Positions 9,401-17,894 of a stretch of 53,579 nucleotides of DNA are shown piece by piece; position 1 is the first letter of the stretch, and each line of letters begins with the position of its first letter. The stretch spans positions 1 through 53,579 of the forward strand of contig JAEUTC010000052.1 in NCBI GenBank assembly GCA_016787985.1, in the 5' to 3' direction. The notes under the pieces are model-generated. The model was given only the letters and a program-made list of their open reading frames with translations, was not told the origin of the DNA and did not search any database. Source of the DNA: Flavobacteriales bacterium. Its GTDB lineage: Bacteria > Bacteroidota > Bacteroidia > Flavobacteriales_F > PHOS-HE28. Both the position numbers and the translations under genes were made by a program.

Positions 9401-12400
9401 CAACACTTCGTACACACCGGGACAGAGGCCCGTGGCTTGTGGTGTTCCCTGCCCACCATCGGGCTCGGGGGTCCACACGAAGGTGTAGGGGTCAACTCCA
9501 CCGAAGGGTCCAGCCGTGGCGATGCCATCACATTCACCTGCACAGGAAACGGGCGAGCTGGTGATGTTGGGAATGATCAACGAAGAAGGCGACACGACCG
9601 CATCGGCGATGCTGACACAGCCATTCGCATTGGTGACCTGCACGGTGTACACGCCAGCGCAAAGACCGGTGAGTTGGTTCACATCCTGCCCGAGCACATT
9701 GCCGTCCACATCGGTCCAAACGATGCTGCATGTCGGCGCACTGCACGTGAAGTCCACACTGACCACAGCGTCGCAGACATTCGCGCAGAGCTTTTGTCCA
9801 TCCACGGTCTGCAGCACCTCGGCGTTGGAATCCTGCACGGGGACCACGGCTTGCGCTTGACAACCGAACTGGTCACGTACGGTAAGGGAATAGATACCTC
9901 CGCAAAGGCCAGTGGGCGCCTGATCGGTGCTCACCTCCGTACCACCAAGCACCCAGCTGTATGTATAGGTTCCTGTACCGCCGGTCACGGATGCATTCGC
10001 CGTACCATCACAGACAGGGCAGGTACTTGGCGTGCTCGTAGCCGTGATCGCAAGGGGTTGCGGCTCATCGATGGTGAAGGTGCGTTGCAAGGAACAGCCC
10101 TGATCATCGGTGATGGTGACATCGACGTTACCCGCGCAGAAACCGAACGCCGCAGAAGAGCCTTGGCCGGAAGCCGGCACCGGAGACCAGAGATACTGGT
10201 AATTGCCCGAGCCACCCGCCACGACCAGCGTGATGTTCCCATCACAATCGCCCGAACAGGAGGTTCCCAGCACGATGGAATTGAAGAGCGACAAGGGCGG
10301 TGGTTCGGTGATGAGGACCTGACCGGTCGTGATGCAGCCGTTGCCGTCCGTGACGGCCACTTCATACACACCGGCACATAATTCCGATGCCACTGGAGTG
10401 CCTTGGCCTACGGGCGGTGCGGGTGTCCAGAGGAAGGAATAGGGCGGTGTTCCATCCGCCACACCGATGGTCGCCTCACCATCACATTCGCCAGCACAAC
10501 TCGTGGGTGAGGAACTGATGTTCAATGTGAGTACGACCGGTGCCACCACCGTGGCGGTATCGATGCTGATGCACCCAGAACCATTGGTAACACTGACGAA
10601 GTAGTCACCGGGACAGAGACCGGGAACAGTGTTCACGTCCGTGGCGATGATATTGCCATCCGCGTCGGTCCATTGCACTGTGCAGGCCGGATCAGCACAC
10701 ACGAAATCCACGGCCACTGTACCATCGCAGGTATTGGGGCAGCTCGTAGTTCCGTTGGTGGTGGCCAGTACCTCACCGTTCGAGTCGGTTATTGGCACCA
10801 GCTCTTGGATCGTGCAACCGTTGTCATCGCTCACCGTGACGAGGTAGATCCCGGCACAGAGATCCGTGGCAGTGGCGGTGTTGCTGACGACGGCACCCAA
10901 GGCCGTTCGCCATTCCACGGTCAAGTTCCCGGTGCCACCGCCGAAAGTGGCCGTGGCTGTACCGATGCAGACCTGGCATTGGCTCGGCGTGGTGGTCACA
11001 CTCAGTGTGAGCGGCGCCGGTTCGGTAATGGTGTAGCTCGCGGTCTGTGAGCAACCCGAAGCATCGGAAACGACCACGTTCCATGTGCCGGCACAAAGGC
11101 CACTGATGCTATTGGTGCCCTGCCCTACAGGAGGCTGTGGCGACCACGCATAGGTGAATACACCTGCACCACCTGCGGTGCTCAGCGTGATGGAACCATC
11201 GCAGATGCCCGCGCACAACGGATCTACGACCGTGGCATCGGTGATGATGGGTGGTGGTTCGGTGATGAGCACTTCGGCCACGACCGTACAGCCTGCATCA
11301 TCGACGATGGAGACCTGATAGGTTCCAGGGCACAGACCAGAAACGGTCGGTGTGCCTTGACCCACTGGTGGTGGTGGCGACCAGGTGAAGGAGTACGGTG
11401 GTGTTCCGCCGGTGGGCCCAGTGGTAGCGGTGCCATCACAGAGACCGTTGCAAGAGACCGGTGTACTGCTGATGTTCGGTACGATGACCGCACTGGGATC
11501 GATCGTGAAGGTCAGTGTGGTATCGCAGCCGTTCGCATCGGTGAGCGAGACGGAATAGGCGGTGCCTGCGCAAAGGCCGGTGGCCGTTAGGGAGCCTTGT
11601 CCACTTCCTGGTGCGGGTTGCCAGTCGATCGTGATGGCACCGGTACCACCGGCAACCACCAAGGTGGCCGTACCGGTGCAAGGTCCAGCGCAGGTCTCTG
11701 GTGTGGTGGTCAGCGTGGCCGTTATCGGCAACGGTGCAAGGATGTTGAAGGTGATGGTCGTATCACAGCCAGCGGCGTCGGTGATCAACACTTGGTGAGG
11801 ACCAGGACAGAAGCCGACCGCGTTGGCCGTGCCTTGCCCACTAGCGGGTGCAGGGGTCCACAGATAAGTGAGCACTCCGATGCCACCAGCAGCATTGACC
11901 GATGCGGAGCCATCGCATTCACCGGCACACGATGGATCGGTAGTGATCAGATCCGCTGTGATCGGGAGCGGCTCTGCTATGGTGTAGGTGACGGTGGTAT
12001 CACAGGAACCGGAGGTGATGGTCACAGTCCAATCACCGGCACACAGACCGGCCACGTTCGCTGTGCCTTGGCCGATAGGGGGTGCAGGCGACCACAGGTA
12101 AGTGTACGTTCCGTTGCCACCGGTGGGCGCCAGAATGATGATGCCGTTGCAATCACCCGCACAGGTGGCATCGGTGATGGTGGCATTGGGTTCGATGGCC
12201 AACGGCGCGGTGATGGTGAAGGAGATCGTCGTGTCGCATCCTCCAGCATCCGTCACCGTGAGGCTGTAGGCCTGAGGGCAGAGACCAGTGGCATTGGCCG
12301 TGCCTTGACCAGCACCGGGCGCGGGGCTCCAAGCGTAGGTGTAGTTCGGTACGCCACCGGTGACGATCACGCCTGCGCTTCCGTCGCAAATGCCAGGGCA

Positions 12401-15400
12401 ACTTGCGGGCGTCAACTGCAGGGAAAGCAACAACGGTGCGGCCTCTTGGATCACGAAGGGCACGAGCAGGGTACACCCGTTGGCATCGGTGATCAATACT
12501 GTAACGTTACCCGGACAGAAACCGGTGGCAGCAGGCGTGCCTTGCCCGGTAGCAGGCACAGGTGTCCAGAGGTAGGTGTAGTCTGGCACGCCACCAGATA
12601 CGACGACGGTCGCCGTGCCATCACATTGGCTACCGCAACTCACATCGGTTTGGCTCGACGTAGCAGTGATCGGCGCGGGCTCGTTGATGACGAACGTGAT
12701 CGTGGTGTCGCAACCGGCGGCATCGGTGATGGTGAGCTGGTTCGCTCCCGCACAAAGCCCGATGGCGTTCGCCGTGCCTTGCCCGGATTGTGGAGCTGGA
12801 GTCCAGAGGAAATTCAATACGCCAGTGCCACCCGATGCGACCACGGTAGCGGTTCCATCGCAGGTCCCGGGGCAGGATGCATCCGTGGTCGTGATCGCGG
12901 CCGTGATCGGCGCCGGTTCGATGATCGTGAAGGTGAGCGTGGTATCACAGGCCCCGGATGTGATGGTCACGTTCCAGTCGCCTGCGCAGAGGCCGGATAC
13001 GTTCGCGGTCCCTTGACCAGCCGGTGGCGCCGGAGTCCAAGCATAGGTGTAGGTACCAGTGCCGCCCGTGGGAGCCAGGGTGATGGTGCCATCACAATCG
13101 CCAGCACAGGTCACATCGGACTGTGTGGCGTTCGGCTCAATGGGCGGAGGTGCCGTGATGGTGAAGGAAATGGTGGTATCGCACCCTACCGCATCCGTGA
13201 CGGTAAGGCTGTAGGCTTGCGGGCAAAGTCCTGTGGAGTTGGCGGTCCCTTGCCCGGCTCCTGGAGCAGGACTCCATGCGTAGGTGTAATTAGGAACGCC
13301 ACCGGAGGCGATGACACCAGCTGCGCCATCGCATTCCCCAGGACAACTGGCAGGGGTGAGTTGCAAGGACAATTGGATCGGCACAGCATCCTCGATCACG
13401 AACGGCACGGTGAGCGTACACCCATTCGCATCGGTGATCAAGACGGAAACGTTGCCGGCACAAAGCCCAGTGGCATTCTCGGTGCCTTGTCCTCCGCCCG
13501 GTGCTGGAGTCCAGAGGTAGGTATAGTCGGGCGTGCCACCCGAGACCACCACGGATGCGCTACCGTCACAGGTGGTGCCGCATGTGAGGTTGGTCTGGCT
13601 CTGGGTCGCTGTGAGCGGCAGTGGCTCTTCGATCAAGAAAGCGATGGTGGTATCGCATCCATTGGCATCGGAAACGAGCAGCGTGTAGGCCCCTGCGCAC
13701 AGACCCGAAACACTCGTGGTGCCCTGTCCGGTGGGTGGGTTCGGCGACCAAAGGAAGGTGTAGTTCGGCGTTCCTCCACTTACCGTGACGCTTGCCTCCC
13801 CATCGCATGTCCCAGCGCAAGAAGCATCGACCGTGGTCAGCTGAGCGACGAGCGGTGGCGGTGCACCCACCGTGTAAGTGAGTGTTGAATCGCAACCTGC
13901 CACATCCGTAATGGTCACCGACCAGTCACCCGGGCAAAGGGCAGAGATGGTGGGCGTGCCTTGACCTGCTGGTGGTGCGGGCGACCACAGGAAGGTGTAG
14001 CCCGGTGTTCCGCCGCTAACCGTAAGGCCGATACTACCGTCACAGGTGTTCGAGCATAGCGCGTCGGTAATGGTCGCTTGTATGGTGAACGCCGGTGGTG
14101 CATTGATGATCAGAGAGACCAGCGTATCGCAACCCGTTGGTATATCGGTGACAAGGACGGTATAGGTACCAGCACAGAGGCCCGAGGCGGCATTGGTGCC
14201 CTGGCCAGCACCTGGAGCGGGTGTCCATAAATAGGTGTACGGACCGGCTGAGCCGGTGATCGTGATCGTCGCGCTACCGTCGCAGGTCGATGCGCACGTG
14301 GCTGGGGCCAATGTGCTGTTGACCGTAAAGGGTGTAGGCTCAGCAATGGTGAAGGTCACCGTGGTGTCGCAGCTGTTGCTGTCGGCGATGCGCACACTGT
14401 AGTTACCCGCACAAAGGCCATTCACGCTCAGGCCGCCTTGCACGGGTGGTGCGGGTGTCCAGGTGATGGTATAGGCACCTGTACCACCGCTGGGCGCCAC
14501 CGTCGCCGTGCCATCGCACGCCCCGAAGCAGTTCACGTCAGTGAACGTGAGGTTGGGTACGATGGGTTGTATGTTGAAGAAGAACGTAGTGTCGAACGTG
14601 CACTGGTTGGCATCGCGGATCTGCAGTGTGTTGAGACCTGCGCAGAGTTGGGAGAAGGAAGAACTTGAGCCAGCACCGTTGTTCCAATTGTAAACGGCCG
14701 GAGGAGCACCACCGATGGCGAGAGCCGTTCGTGTGCCATTGCAGACATCCGCGCAAGTGGGCGGAGTGCCTTGACCGAAGAAGATGACGCCCAACGGTGG
14801 AGGTTCCGCAACGTTGACCTGCACCGGGCACGAGATGCCTTGGGCCAGATCCGTGACCACCACGATCTGCGGGCCACCACAAGCCGTGGTCCACGTAGCT
14901 GTGGCGGGCCCACCATTGAACCAGTTGTAAGCGAAGTTGCCACTTCCACCGGAAGCCAATACGGTGACCGTGCCATCACATTCACCGCGACAGCTCACGC
15001 CGAACGTATTGTAGTTGGTGACCACCTGAGCATCGATGGTGAACGGGGTCTGTCCTGGATCGGTACCACAGATGTTCAGGCCGCGATCGGCACCAGCGGC
15101 GGGTTCAGTATCCGGACGTTGCAAAGCACCATCGACGACCAGGGTGGTCATGGGCTGAAGGAGCGCGCGCAGCGCCCGCCCTTCAGGCATTTCGTCCACT
15201 ACCCAGATGGAGCGACCAGCAAGGATGGAAGCGCGGTCAGTGCCACTGGCTATCACCCGTCGAGCGCTGATCCTGGCCACATTGGCGATGAGCGTACCCT
15301 GAACGAGCCGTATGTCACCGCGAACATCGATGTCACTGATCACCGACCACGATCCGGTACCATTGAGCACAAGGTCTCCGGAGATATCCGCTCCACGCAG

Positions 15401-15802
15401 ATCCACCTCCACCCCATGCCGACGGACGGTGAGGTTGATGGGGGCTTGTAGGTCGAAAGCCACATCACCTTGACTGCTGCATGAGCCTGCGATCGAGAGC
15501 TCCGCGTGAGCCGCTCCGGAAAATGTAATGGCGGCGTTCCGAGCCTCCACGCTGAGCGACGCACAACTAGCCGGCGCATCCACCATGATGTTCAGGGCCG
15601 TCGACGCGGCGACCACCACAGCATGCGCAGCGTCTGGAACACCGGCTCCACCGGGCCCACCGGGGGTATCGCTCCAATGGGCAGCGTCGGACCATGATCC
15701 ATCACCACCCACCCAATGGCGGGTCTGTGCCTGTGCAGCCAGCGCAAGCACCACGGCGGTGAACAGAAGGAGCTTTCGGAGCAGGGCGTAGTTTCTATTC
15801 AC
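6449..15802 (-). CDS. Giant SprB-repeat adhesin with T9SS type B C-terminal domain
   Basis: A 3117-residue protein read from GTG at 15802. An in-frame ATG at 15868 would overlap the upstream PorP/SprF gene and add 22 residues before the signal peptide, so the GTG is preferred. A signal peptide (1 to about 26, ...LAAQAQ) and a HWVGGDGSWSDAAHW segment come first. Thirty-three SprB modules of about 77 residues follow (C..xCDGxAxVxxxGGxxxYTYxWxPxPxxGQGT...GLCxGxxxVxITDANGC). Then come two PKD/Ig-like domains (AGIDQEVCAG; AGADQTIFLS). The last ~95 residues form a gliding motility C-terminal domain (NGITPNGDGRNDTW, NRWGELLF, WDGRYNDG, YTGPLTVIR). It is probably a T9SS-exported mobile or static surface adhesin like SprB of Flavobacterium. 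It lies between two PorP/SprF genes, 11 and 10 bp away. Confidence 0.95.
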   Translation of the reverse strand: MNRNYALLRKLLLFTAVVLALAAQAQTRHWVGGDGSWSDAAHWSDTPGGPGGAGVPDAAHAVVVAASTALNIMVDAPASCASLSVEARNAAITFSGAAHAELSIAGSCSSQGDVAFDLQAPINLTVRRHGVEVDLRGADISGDLVLNGTGSWSVISDIDVRGDIRLVQGTLIANVARISARRVIASGTDRASILAGRSIWVVDEMPEGRALRALLQPMTTLVVDGALQRPDTEPAAGADRGLNICGTDPGQTPFTIDAQVVTNYNTFGVSCRGECDGTVTVLASGGSGNFAYNWFNGGPATATWTTACGGPQIVVVTDLAQGISCPVQVNVAEPPPLGVIFFGQGTPPTCADVCNGTRTALAIGGAPPAVYNWNNGAGSSSSFSQLCAGLNTLQIRDANQCTFDTTFFFNIQPIVPNLTFTDVNCFGACDGTATVAPSGGTGAYTITWTPAPPVQGGLSVNGLCAGNYSVRIADSNSCDTTVTFTIAEPTPFTVNSTLAPATCASTCDGSATITITGSAGPYTYLWTPAPGAGQGTNAASGLCAGTYTVLVTDIPTGCDTLVSLIINAPPAFTIQATITDALCSNTCDGSIGLTVSGGTPGYTFLWSPAPPAGQGTPTISALCPGDWSVTITDVAGCDSTLTYTVGAPPPLVAQLTTVDASCAGTCDGEASVTVSGGTPNYTFLWSPNPPTGQGTTSVSGLCAGAYTLLVSDANGCDTTIAFLIEEPLPLTATQSQTNLTCGTTCDGSASVVVSGGTPDYTYLWTPAPGGGQGTENATGLCAGNVSVLITDANGCTLTVPFVIEDAVPIQLSLQLTPASCPGECDGAAGVIASGGVPNYTYAWSPAPGAGQGTANSTGLCPQAYSLTVTDAVGCDTTISFTITAPPPIEPNATQSDVTCAGDCDGTITLAPTGGTGTYTYAWTPAPPAGQGTANVSGLCAGDWNVTITSGACDTTLTFTIIEPAPITAAITTTDASCPGTCDGTATVVASGGTGVLNFLWTPAPQSGQGTANAIGLCAGANQLTITDAAGCDTTITFVINEPAPITATSSQTDVSCGSQCDGTATVVVSGGVPDYTYLWTPVPATGQGTPAATGFCPGNVTVLITDANGCTLLVPFVIQEAAPLLLSLQLTPASCPGICDGSAGVIVTGGVPNYTYAWSPAPGAGQGTANATGLCPQAYSLTVTDAGGCDTTISFTITAPLAIEPNATITDATCAGDCNGIIILAPTGGNGTYTYLWSPAPPIGQGTANVAGLCAGDWTVTITSGSCDTTVTYTIAEPLPITADLITTDPSCAGECDGSASVNAAGGIGVLTYLWTPAPASGQGTANAVGFCPGPHQVLITDAAGCDTTITFNILAPLPITATLTTTPETCAGPCTGTATLVVAGGTGAITIDWQPAPGSGQGSLTATGLCAGTAYSVSLTDANGCDTTLTFTIDPSAVIVPNISSTPVSCNGLCDGTATTGPTGGTPPYSFTWSPPPPVGQGTPTVSGLCPGTYQVSIVDDAGCTVVAEVLITEPPPIITDATVVDPLCAGICDGSITLSTAGGAGVFTYAWSPQPPVGQGTNSISGLCAGTWNVVVSDASGCSQTASYTITEPAPLTLSVTTTPSQCQVCIGTATATFGGGTGNLTVEWRTALGAVVSNTATATDLCAGIYLVTVSDDNGCTIQELVPITDSNGEVLATTNGTTSCPNTCDGTVAVDFVCADPACTVQWTDADGNIIATDVNTVPGLCPGDYFVSVTNGSGCISIDTATVVAPVVLTLNISSSPTSCAGECDGEATIGVADGTPPYSFLWTPAPPVGQGTPVASELCAGVYEVAVTDGNGCITTGQVLITEPPPLSLFNSIVLGTSCSGDCDGNITLVVAGGSGNYQYLWSPVPASGQGSSAAFGFCAGNVDVTITDDQGCSLQRTFTIDEPQPLAITATSTPSTCPVCDGTANASVTGGTGTYTYSWVLGGTEVSTDQAPTGLCGGIYSLTVRDQFGCQAQAVVPVQDSNAEVLQTVDGQKLCANVCDAVVSVDFTCSAPTCSIVWTDVDGNVLGQDVNQLTGLCAGVYTVQVTNANGCVSIADAVVSPSSLIIPNITSSPVSCAGECDGIATAGPFGGVDPYTFVWTPEPDGGQGTPQATGLCPGVYEVLITDDSGCDTTAQVLILEPLPLTAAANVADASCPGTCDGSIVLTPSGGTGAYTFTWDPVPPNGQGSNGAFDLCAGTYQVTIADANGCSITQTYTIGEPAPLVLAGSTISSECGVCNGQASVSVSGGQDPYFYVWTLGGAIFGTDDTLSNVCSGLYSVQVTDDAGCVATLLVPVQDLNGEVLTTSADSTSCPGICDGAAEVQFACGTPACTVAWYDATGTDLGLDTEQITGVCGGTYIVTVTNGIGCLSIDTAVVAEPDPIIANLSTTPVICFGECNGTATVGPTGGVPPFSYVWDPVPSNGQGDPLAEGLCAGPAQVTITDDSGCSVVVPVLILGPPQLTATADVIPVTCNGACDGTIVITPQGGVGTYTYEWTPVPSNGQGGNSALNACAGQWICVVTDANGCDTTITIDLTEPPVLDVSISTTDNDCFGACEGTAALSINGGVAPYTITWTDATGATIAADTTDVDQLCAGAYNALVTDDNGCSVNVPFTITEGAPTVANLVFTNETCAGPCDGTASVTPTGGAGSFTFNWQPEPPLGQGTDQVAGLCAGNWALTITDALGCDTTITFTILPYTPITDNATTTDVRCNGACDGSVVTAATGGIGTLTYVWTPEPSNGQGGISATGLCPGDITLLITDAAGCDASFTYTITEPPILEFTVNTLTDASCATASDGAIATTAFGGVPSYDFAWSGPGGFTAITEDITGLAPGDYDLVLTDANNCVLDTTITVGALISVVADAGIDQEVCAGTGIVLDGSASTGVVTWSWRDANSVELGNAPTLTLPSLPAGVYVFTLVVSDGPCTSTDEVVVTSLALPIADAGADQTIFLSETATLGGSPAGPPGSTFTWAPDSVLTDASVPNPIADPSITTLFTLNVVAPNGCVDTDSVLVTIVPTIVIPNGITPNGDGRNDTWQIDFIDLFPECEVEVYNRWGELLFRSVGYTQQWDGRYNDGLVPVGTYYYVIELNDERFPEPYTGPLTVIR
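8165..11495 (-). repeat. Higher-order repeat: four-module SprB block, about 3.5 copies
   Basis: Modules 16-29 follow an A-B-C-D order repeated three times, then A-B. A begins with a NISSTPVSC-like segment (near 11470, 10515, 9560 and 8610). C ends in a DSNGEVL-like linker (near 10775, 9825 and 8868). D contains an extra PxCTVxW cysteine motif. The period is about 950 bp, or about 317 codons. This indicates expansion by duplication of four-module blocks rather than of single modules. Confidence 0.8.
11735..13630 (-). repeat. Direct duplication of a four-module SprB block (two copies)
   Basis: Modules 7-10 and 11-14 match in order: 7 with 11 (SQTxxxCGxxCDG and DANGCTLxVPFVI), 8 with 12 (LSLQLTPASCPG and GLCPQAYSLTVTDA), 9 with 13 (PNATxxDxTCAGDC) and 10 with 14. 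The copies are about 948 bp each, almost the same period as the neighbouring 16-29 array. The sequence family of the quartet is different. Confidence 0.8.
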
Positions 15803-15813
15803 GGTGCGTGCAT

Positions 15814-16752
15814 CTAGTCGAACGCGGGACAACTGATCATGCGTTTGCCGGCATCCTCCCTTCGGCATGGGGTGATCGCGAGGATCACTTCATGGGTATT
15901 GGAGCTCGCCGTGCGCAAACGGGATGTGGTGATATCGTAGCTGTAGCCGAGTTGGAAGAACTTGAGGAAACCCACTTTCATCATGGCCACGAACGCATCG
16001 CCATTGCGGAATCCGATGCCCAGGCCATGAACGCGGTTCCATTCCACCATGCCGTTGATGTCGAAAGCGGGCGGTGCCCCGGCAGCCAATTTCAGCAAGG
16101 CACTGGGGACGAAAGCGGTCTTTCGCGCGATGCGGTACCGATAGCCACCACTGAGCATGATGTGCCGTGCGAAGCGCGACTCCACGCCGATATCGCCGAT
16201 CCGGTTGGCCAGCATCTGGTGCACGGAGATACCGGCCCATGCGGTCTTGCTGTAACACCAGATCCCCGGCGTGATCTCCGGATAGACGAGCGCCGCGGCC
16301 TGGCTACCAAGTACCGGGTCGTTGAAATCGGCCAGTGTCACTTCCCCCACCGCGAGCTTCACTTGGCGCACGCCGGCGAACAAGCCCATGGAGAGGTAGA
16401 AGTTCCGGCTCATCTGCATGTGGTAGGCATAGGCCAGCAGGAAACTGGTGTACCCATAGTTCCCCGCCTCATCGGCTTCGATGAAAACACCCACACCGTG
16501 TTTGTTCGGTTGGAAGGGTTTGCCTTTCGCACGAAGCACGCCATGCAGGCTTACCCAGCCGGTGGTCGGTGCGCCCTCGTAGCCCACCCACTGTTGCCGG
16601 TACCCCAAGCGCAGGTCAAGACAGTCCTTGCTACCCGCCACCGCAGGATTGATGCTGAACTGATTGAACACATGCTGCGAGTACTGCGCCAATTGCTGGG
16701 CGCTGGCCCTGTTGAACGCCAACACGAGGAGGATGCCAGCCAGGTACCTCAT
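15814..16752 (-). CDS. PorP/SprF family T9SS outer-membrane protein
   Basis: A 312-residue protein starting at MRYLAGILLVLAF, with a signal peptide ending NRASAQ. The frame is open further upstream, but that part overlaps the preceding gene and has no signal peptide. Family hallmarks are QLAQYSQHVFNQFSINPAVAGS, LRLGYRQQWVGYEGAP and a final QLGYSYDITTSRLRTASSNTHEVILAI. The ATG overlaps the TGA of the upstream cargo gene in an ATGA arrangement, implying translational coupling. Next downstream is the SprB giant, which it probably helps to secrete or anchor. Confidence 0.93.
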   Translation of the reverse strand: MRYLAGILLVLAFNRASAQQLAQYSQHVFNQFSINPAVAGSKDCLDLRLGYRQQWVGYEGAPTTGWVSLHGVLRAKGKPFQPNKHGVGVFIEADEAGNYGYTSFLLAYAYHMQMSRNFYLSMGLFAGVRQVKLAVGEVTLADFNDPVLGSQAAALVYPEITPGIWCYSKTAWAGISVHQMLANRIGDIGVESRFARHIMLSGGYRYRIARKTAFVPSALLKLAAGAPPAFDINGMVEWNRVHGLGIGFRNGDAFVAMMKVGFLKFFQLGYSYDITTSRLRTASSNTHEVILAITPCRREDAGKRMISCPAFD

Positions 16753-17738
16753 CGTATGATGGTGACGAAGCCCGTGTACGGCGGCGATCGCCCTTCGAGC
16801 TGGTTCAACTGGATGTGGTAATAGTACGTACCGACCGAAAGCGGTGCTCCGTTGTTCGTACCATCCCATGGTTCGCGATAGCCATTGCTCCGCAGCACGA
16901 TCTGTCCCCAACGATCATGGATGACCACGACGGCACCGGGGTAATCCGCGATACCCGGTATATCCCAGGTGTCGTTCTTGCCATCACTGTTCGGAGTGAA
17001 GGTGTTCGGTGGTTCTATCCGCCGGATGATCTCCACCACGACCGTATCCCGGTAGGTGCAGCCGGCGATATCGCTGGTCATGGTATAGATGGTCGTGGCC
17101 TCAGGAGCCGCGATGGGGTCGGGTACGCCGTTCTCGCTAAGCCCCGCAGTGGGTGTCCAATCGATCAGCCCGGTGCTGAAGCCATCCAGCTGCGTGCTCT
17201 CCCCTTCGCCGATGGTACGATCGGTACCCGCGCTCATATCCACCCCGATGATGTCGGCTCCGGGGCCTGCCACGCTGATGGTAAAACTGCACTGCGCTGG
17301 CGAAACCGTGCCGTTGTTCATGGCACCTGCGACCACCACCCAGTAGGTCGTATTCGGTGACAAGGCCTGTGTGGTCACGGCGAAATCGATATCGCTCTCG
17401 GCACACGGTGAGACCGCCGTGAAGGACGTGAGCGCGCACGAGCCATCACCGCTCAGCACCACGGCGCTCAGTTCATCATCATAGCCGACCGCATCGATGC
17501 AATCGCCCAACGCGATGGAAACCGTTGCTGGACCGCCTACGGAGTTCGTGACGAAGGTGTACCAGACCATGGCGAGTGTCCCGGGGCAGAAGCCTGGAAC
17601 GATGGTAGCCCCGGTGTTGTCACCCGACACGCTCGTATGTGCGCAAAGGCGCGTCGCCGTTGCACAACTGTCATTCGACGGTTGGGCGAGAAGTGGGCAG
17701 GCCAAGGTGATCAAAGCCAGCAGGAGTACTGAACGCAT
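16749..17738 (-). CDS. T9SS type B sorting-domain protein, first gene of the adhesin operon
   Basis: A 329-residue protein starting at MRSVLLLALITLACPLLAQ, a clear signal peptide. A GGAAG sequence precedes the ATG. Residues about 20-170 form a NDSCATATRLC...VWYTFVT module typical of Bacteroidota secreted proteins. A short PKD-like segment (SAGTDRTIGEGESTQLDG) follows. The last ~90 residues are a canonical gliding C-terminal domain (PNTFTPNSDGKNDTW, HDRWGQIVLRS, WDGTNNGAPL, YTGFVTIIR). Such proteins cross the outer membrane by T9SS and are attached to the surface or released. It leads the run cargo, PorP, SprB giant, PorP. Its specific binding function is unknown. Confidence 0.9.
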   Translation of the reverse strand: MRSVLLLALITLACPLLAQPSNDSCATATRLCAHTSVSGDNTGATIVPGFCPGTLAMVWYTFVTNSVGGPATVSIALGDCIDAVGYDDELSAVVLSGDGSCALTSFTAVSPCAESDIDFAVTTQALSPNTTYWVVVAGAMNNGTVSPAQCSFTISVAGPGADIIGVDMSAGTDRTIGEGESTQLDGFSTGLIDWTPTAGLSENGVPDPIAAPEATTIYTMTSDIAGCTYRDTVVVEIIRRIEPPNTFTPNSDGKNDTWDIPGIADYPGAVVVIHDRWGQIVLRSNGYREPWDGTNNGAPLSVGTYYYHIQLNQLEGRSPPYTGFVTIIR

Positions 17739-17783
17739 GTTCACTTCCAGATCGACCCTATATGGATACACATACGGCCGAGC

Positions 17784-17791
17784 CGAAGGTA
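17784..17791 (-). promoter_or_regulatory. Possible -7 element of the adhesin operon
   Basis: TACCTTCG on the minus strand differs at one base from the Bacteroidota TAnnTTTG element and lies 45 bp upstream of the ATG at 17738. No clear -33 TTG partner is visible, so support is weak. Confidence 0.25.
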
Positions 17792-17894
17792 GACGGCGGT
17801 GTTCCGGTGCTCGGGAGCCCATGGAGTGCACTTTCGCACAAGGTACTGTTGAGTTCAGCGGATCCGACCGGCTTGCGGACAAAGCCGCATTGTC

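Larger units (their letters stand above)
7200..15000 (-). repeat. Array of 33 SprB modules
   Basis: I counted 33 CDG-type module cores in the translation of the adhesin gene, each about 230-240 bp. Most carry four conserved cysteines: two near CxxxCDG, one in GLCxG and one in DANGC. The last module (TASDGAIATTAFGG) has lost the CDG cysteine. Higher-order periodicity inside the array is listed separately. Confidence 0.9.

Noticed and set aside
11597..13888. 763-codon plus-strand open frame
   Set aside because: Antisense shadow of the SprB modules. It shows the same period as the repeats and no protein-like features of its own. Similar shadows at 7781-8437 and 9212-10381 are rejected for the same reason.
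7200..15000. Possible CRISPR array or satellite DNA in the repeat region
   Set aside because: The repeats are about 235 bp, stay in frame and encode SprB modules. They lack short identical repeats with unique spacers.
15803..15868. ATG start for the SprB giant at 15868
   Set aside because: It would overlap the PorP/SprF gene by more than 50 bp and place 22 non-hydrophobic residues before a good signal peptide. The GTG at 15802 is favoured.
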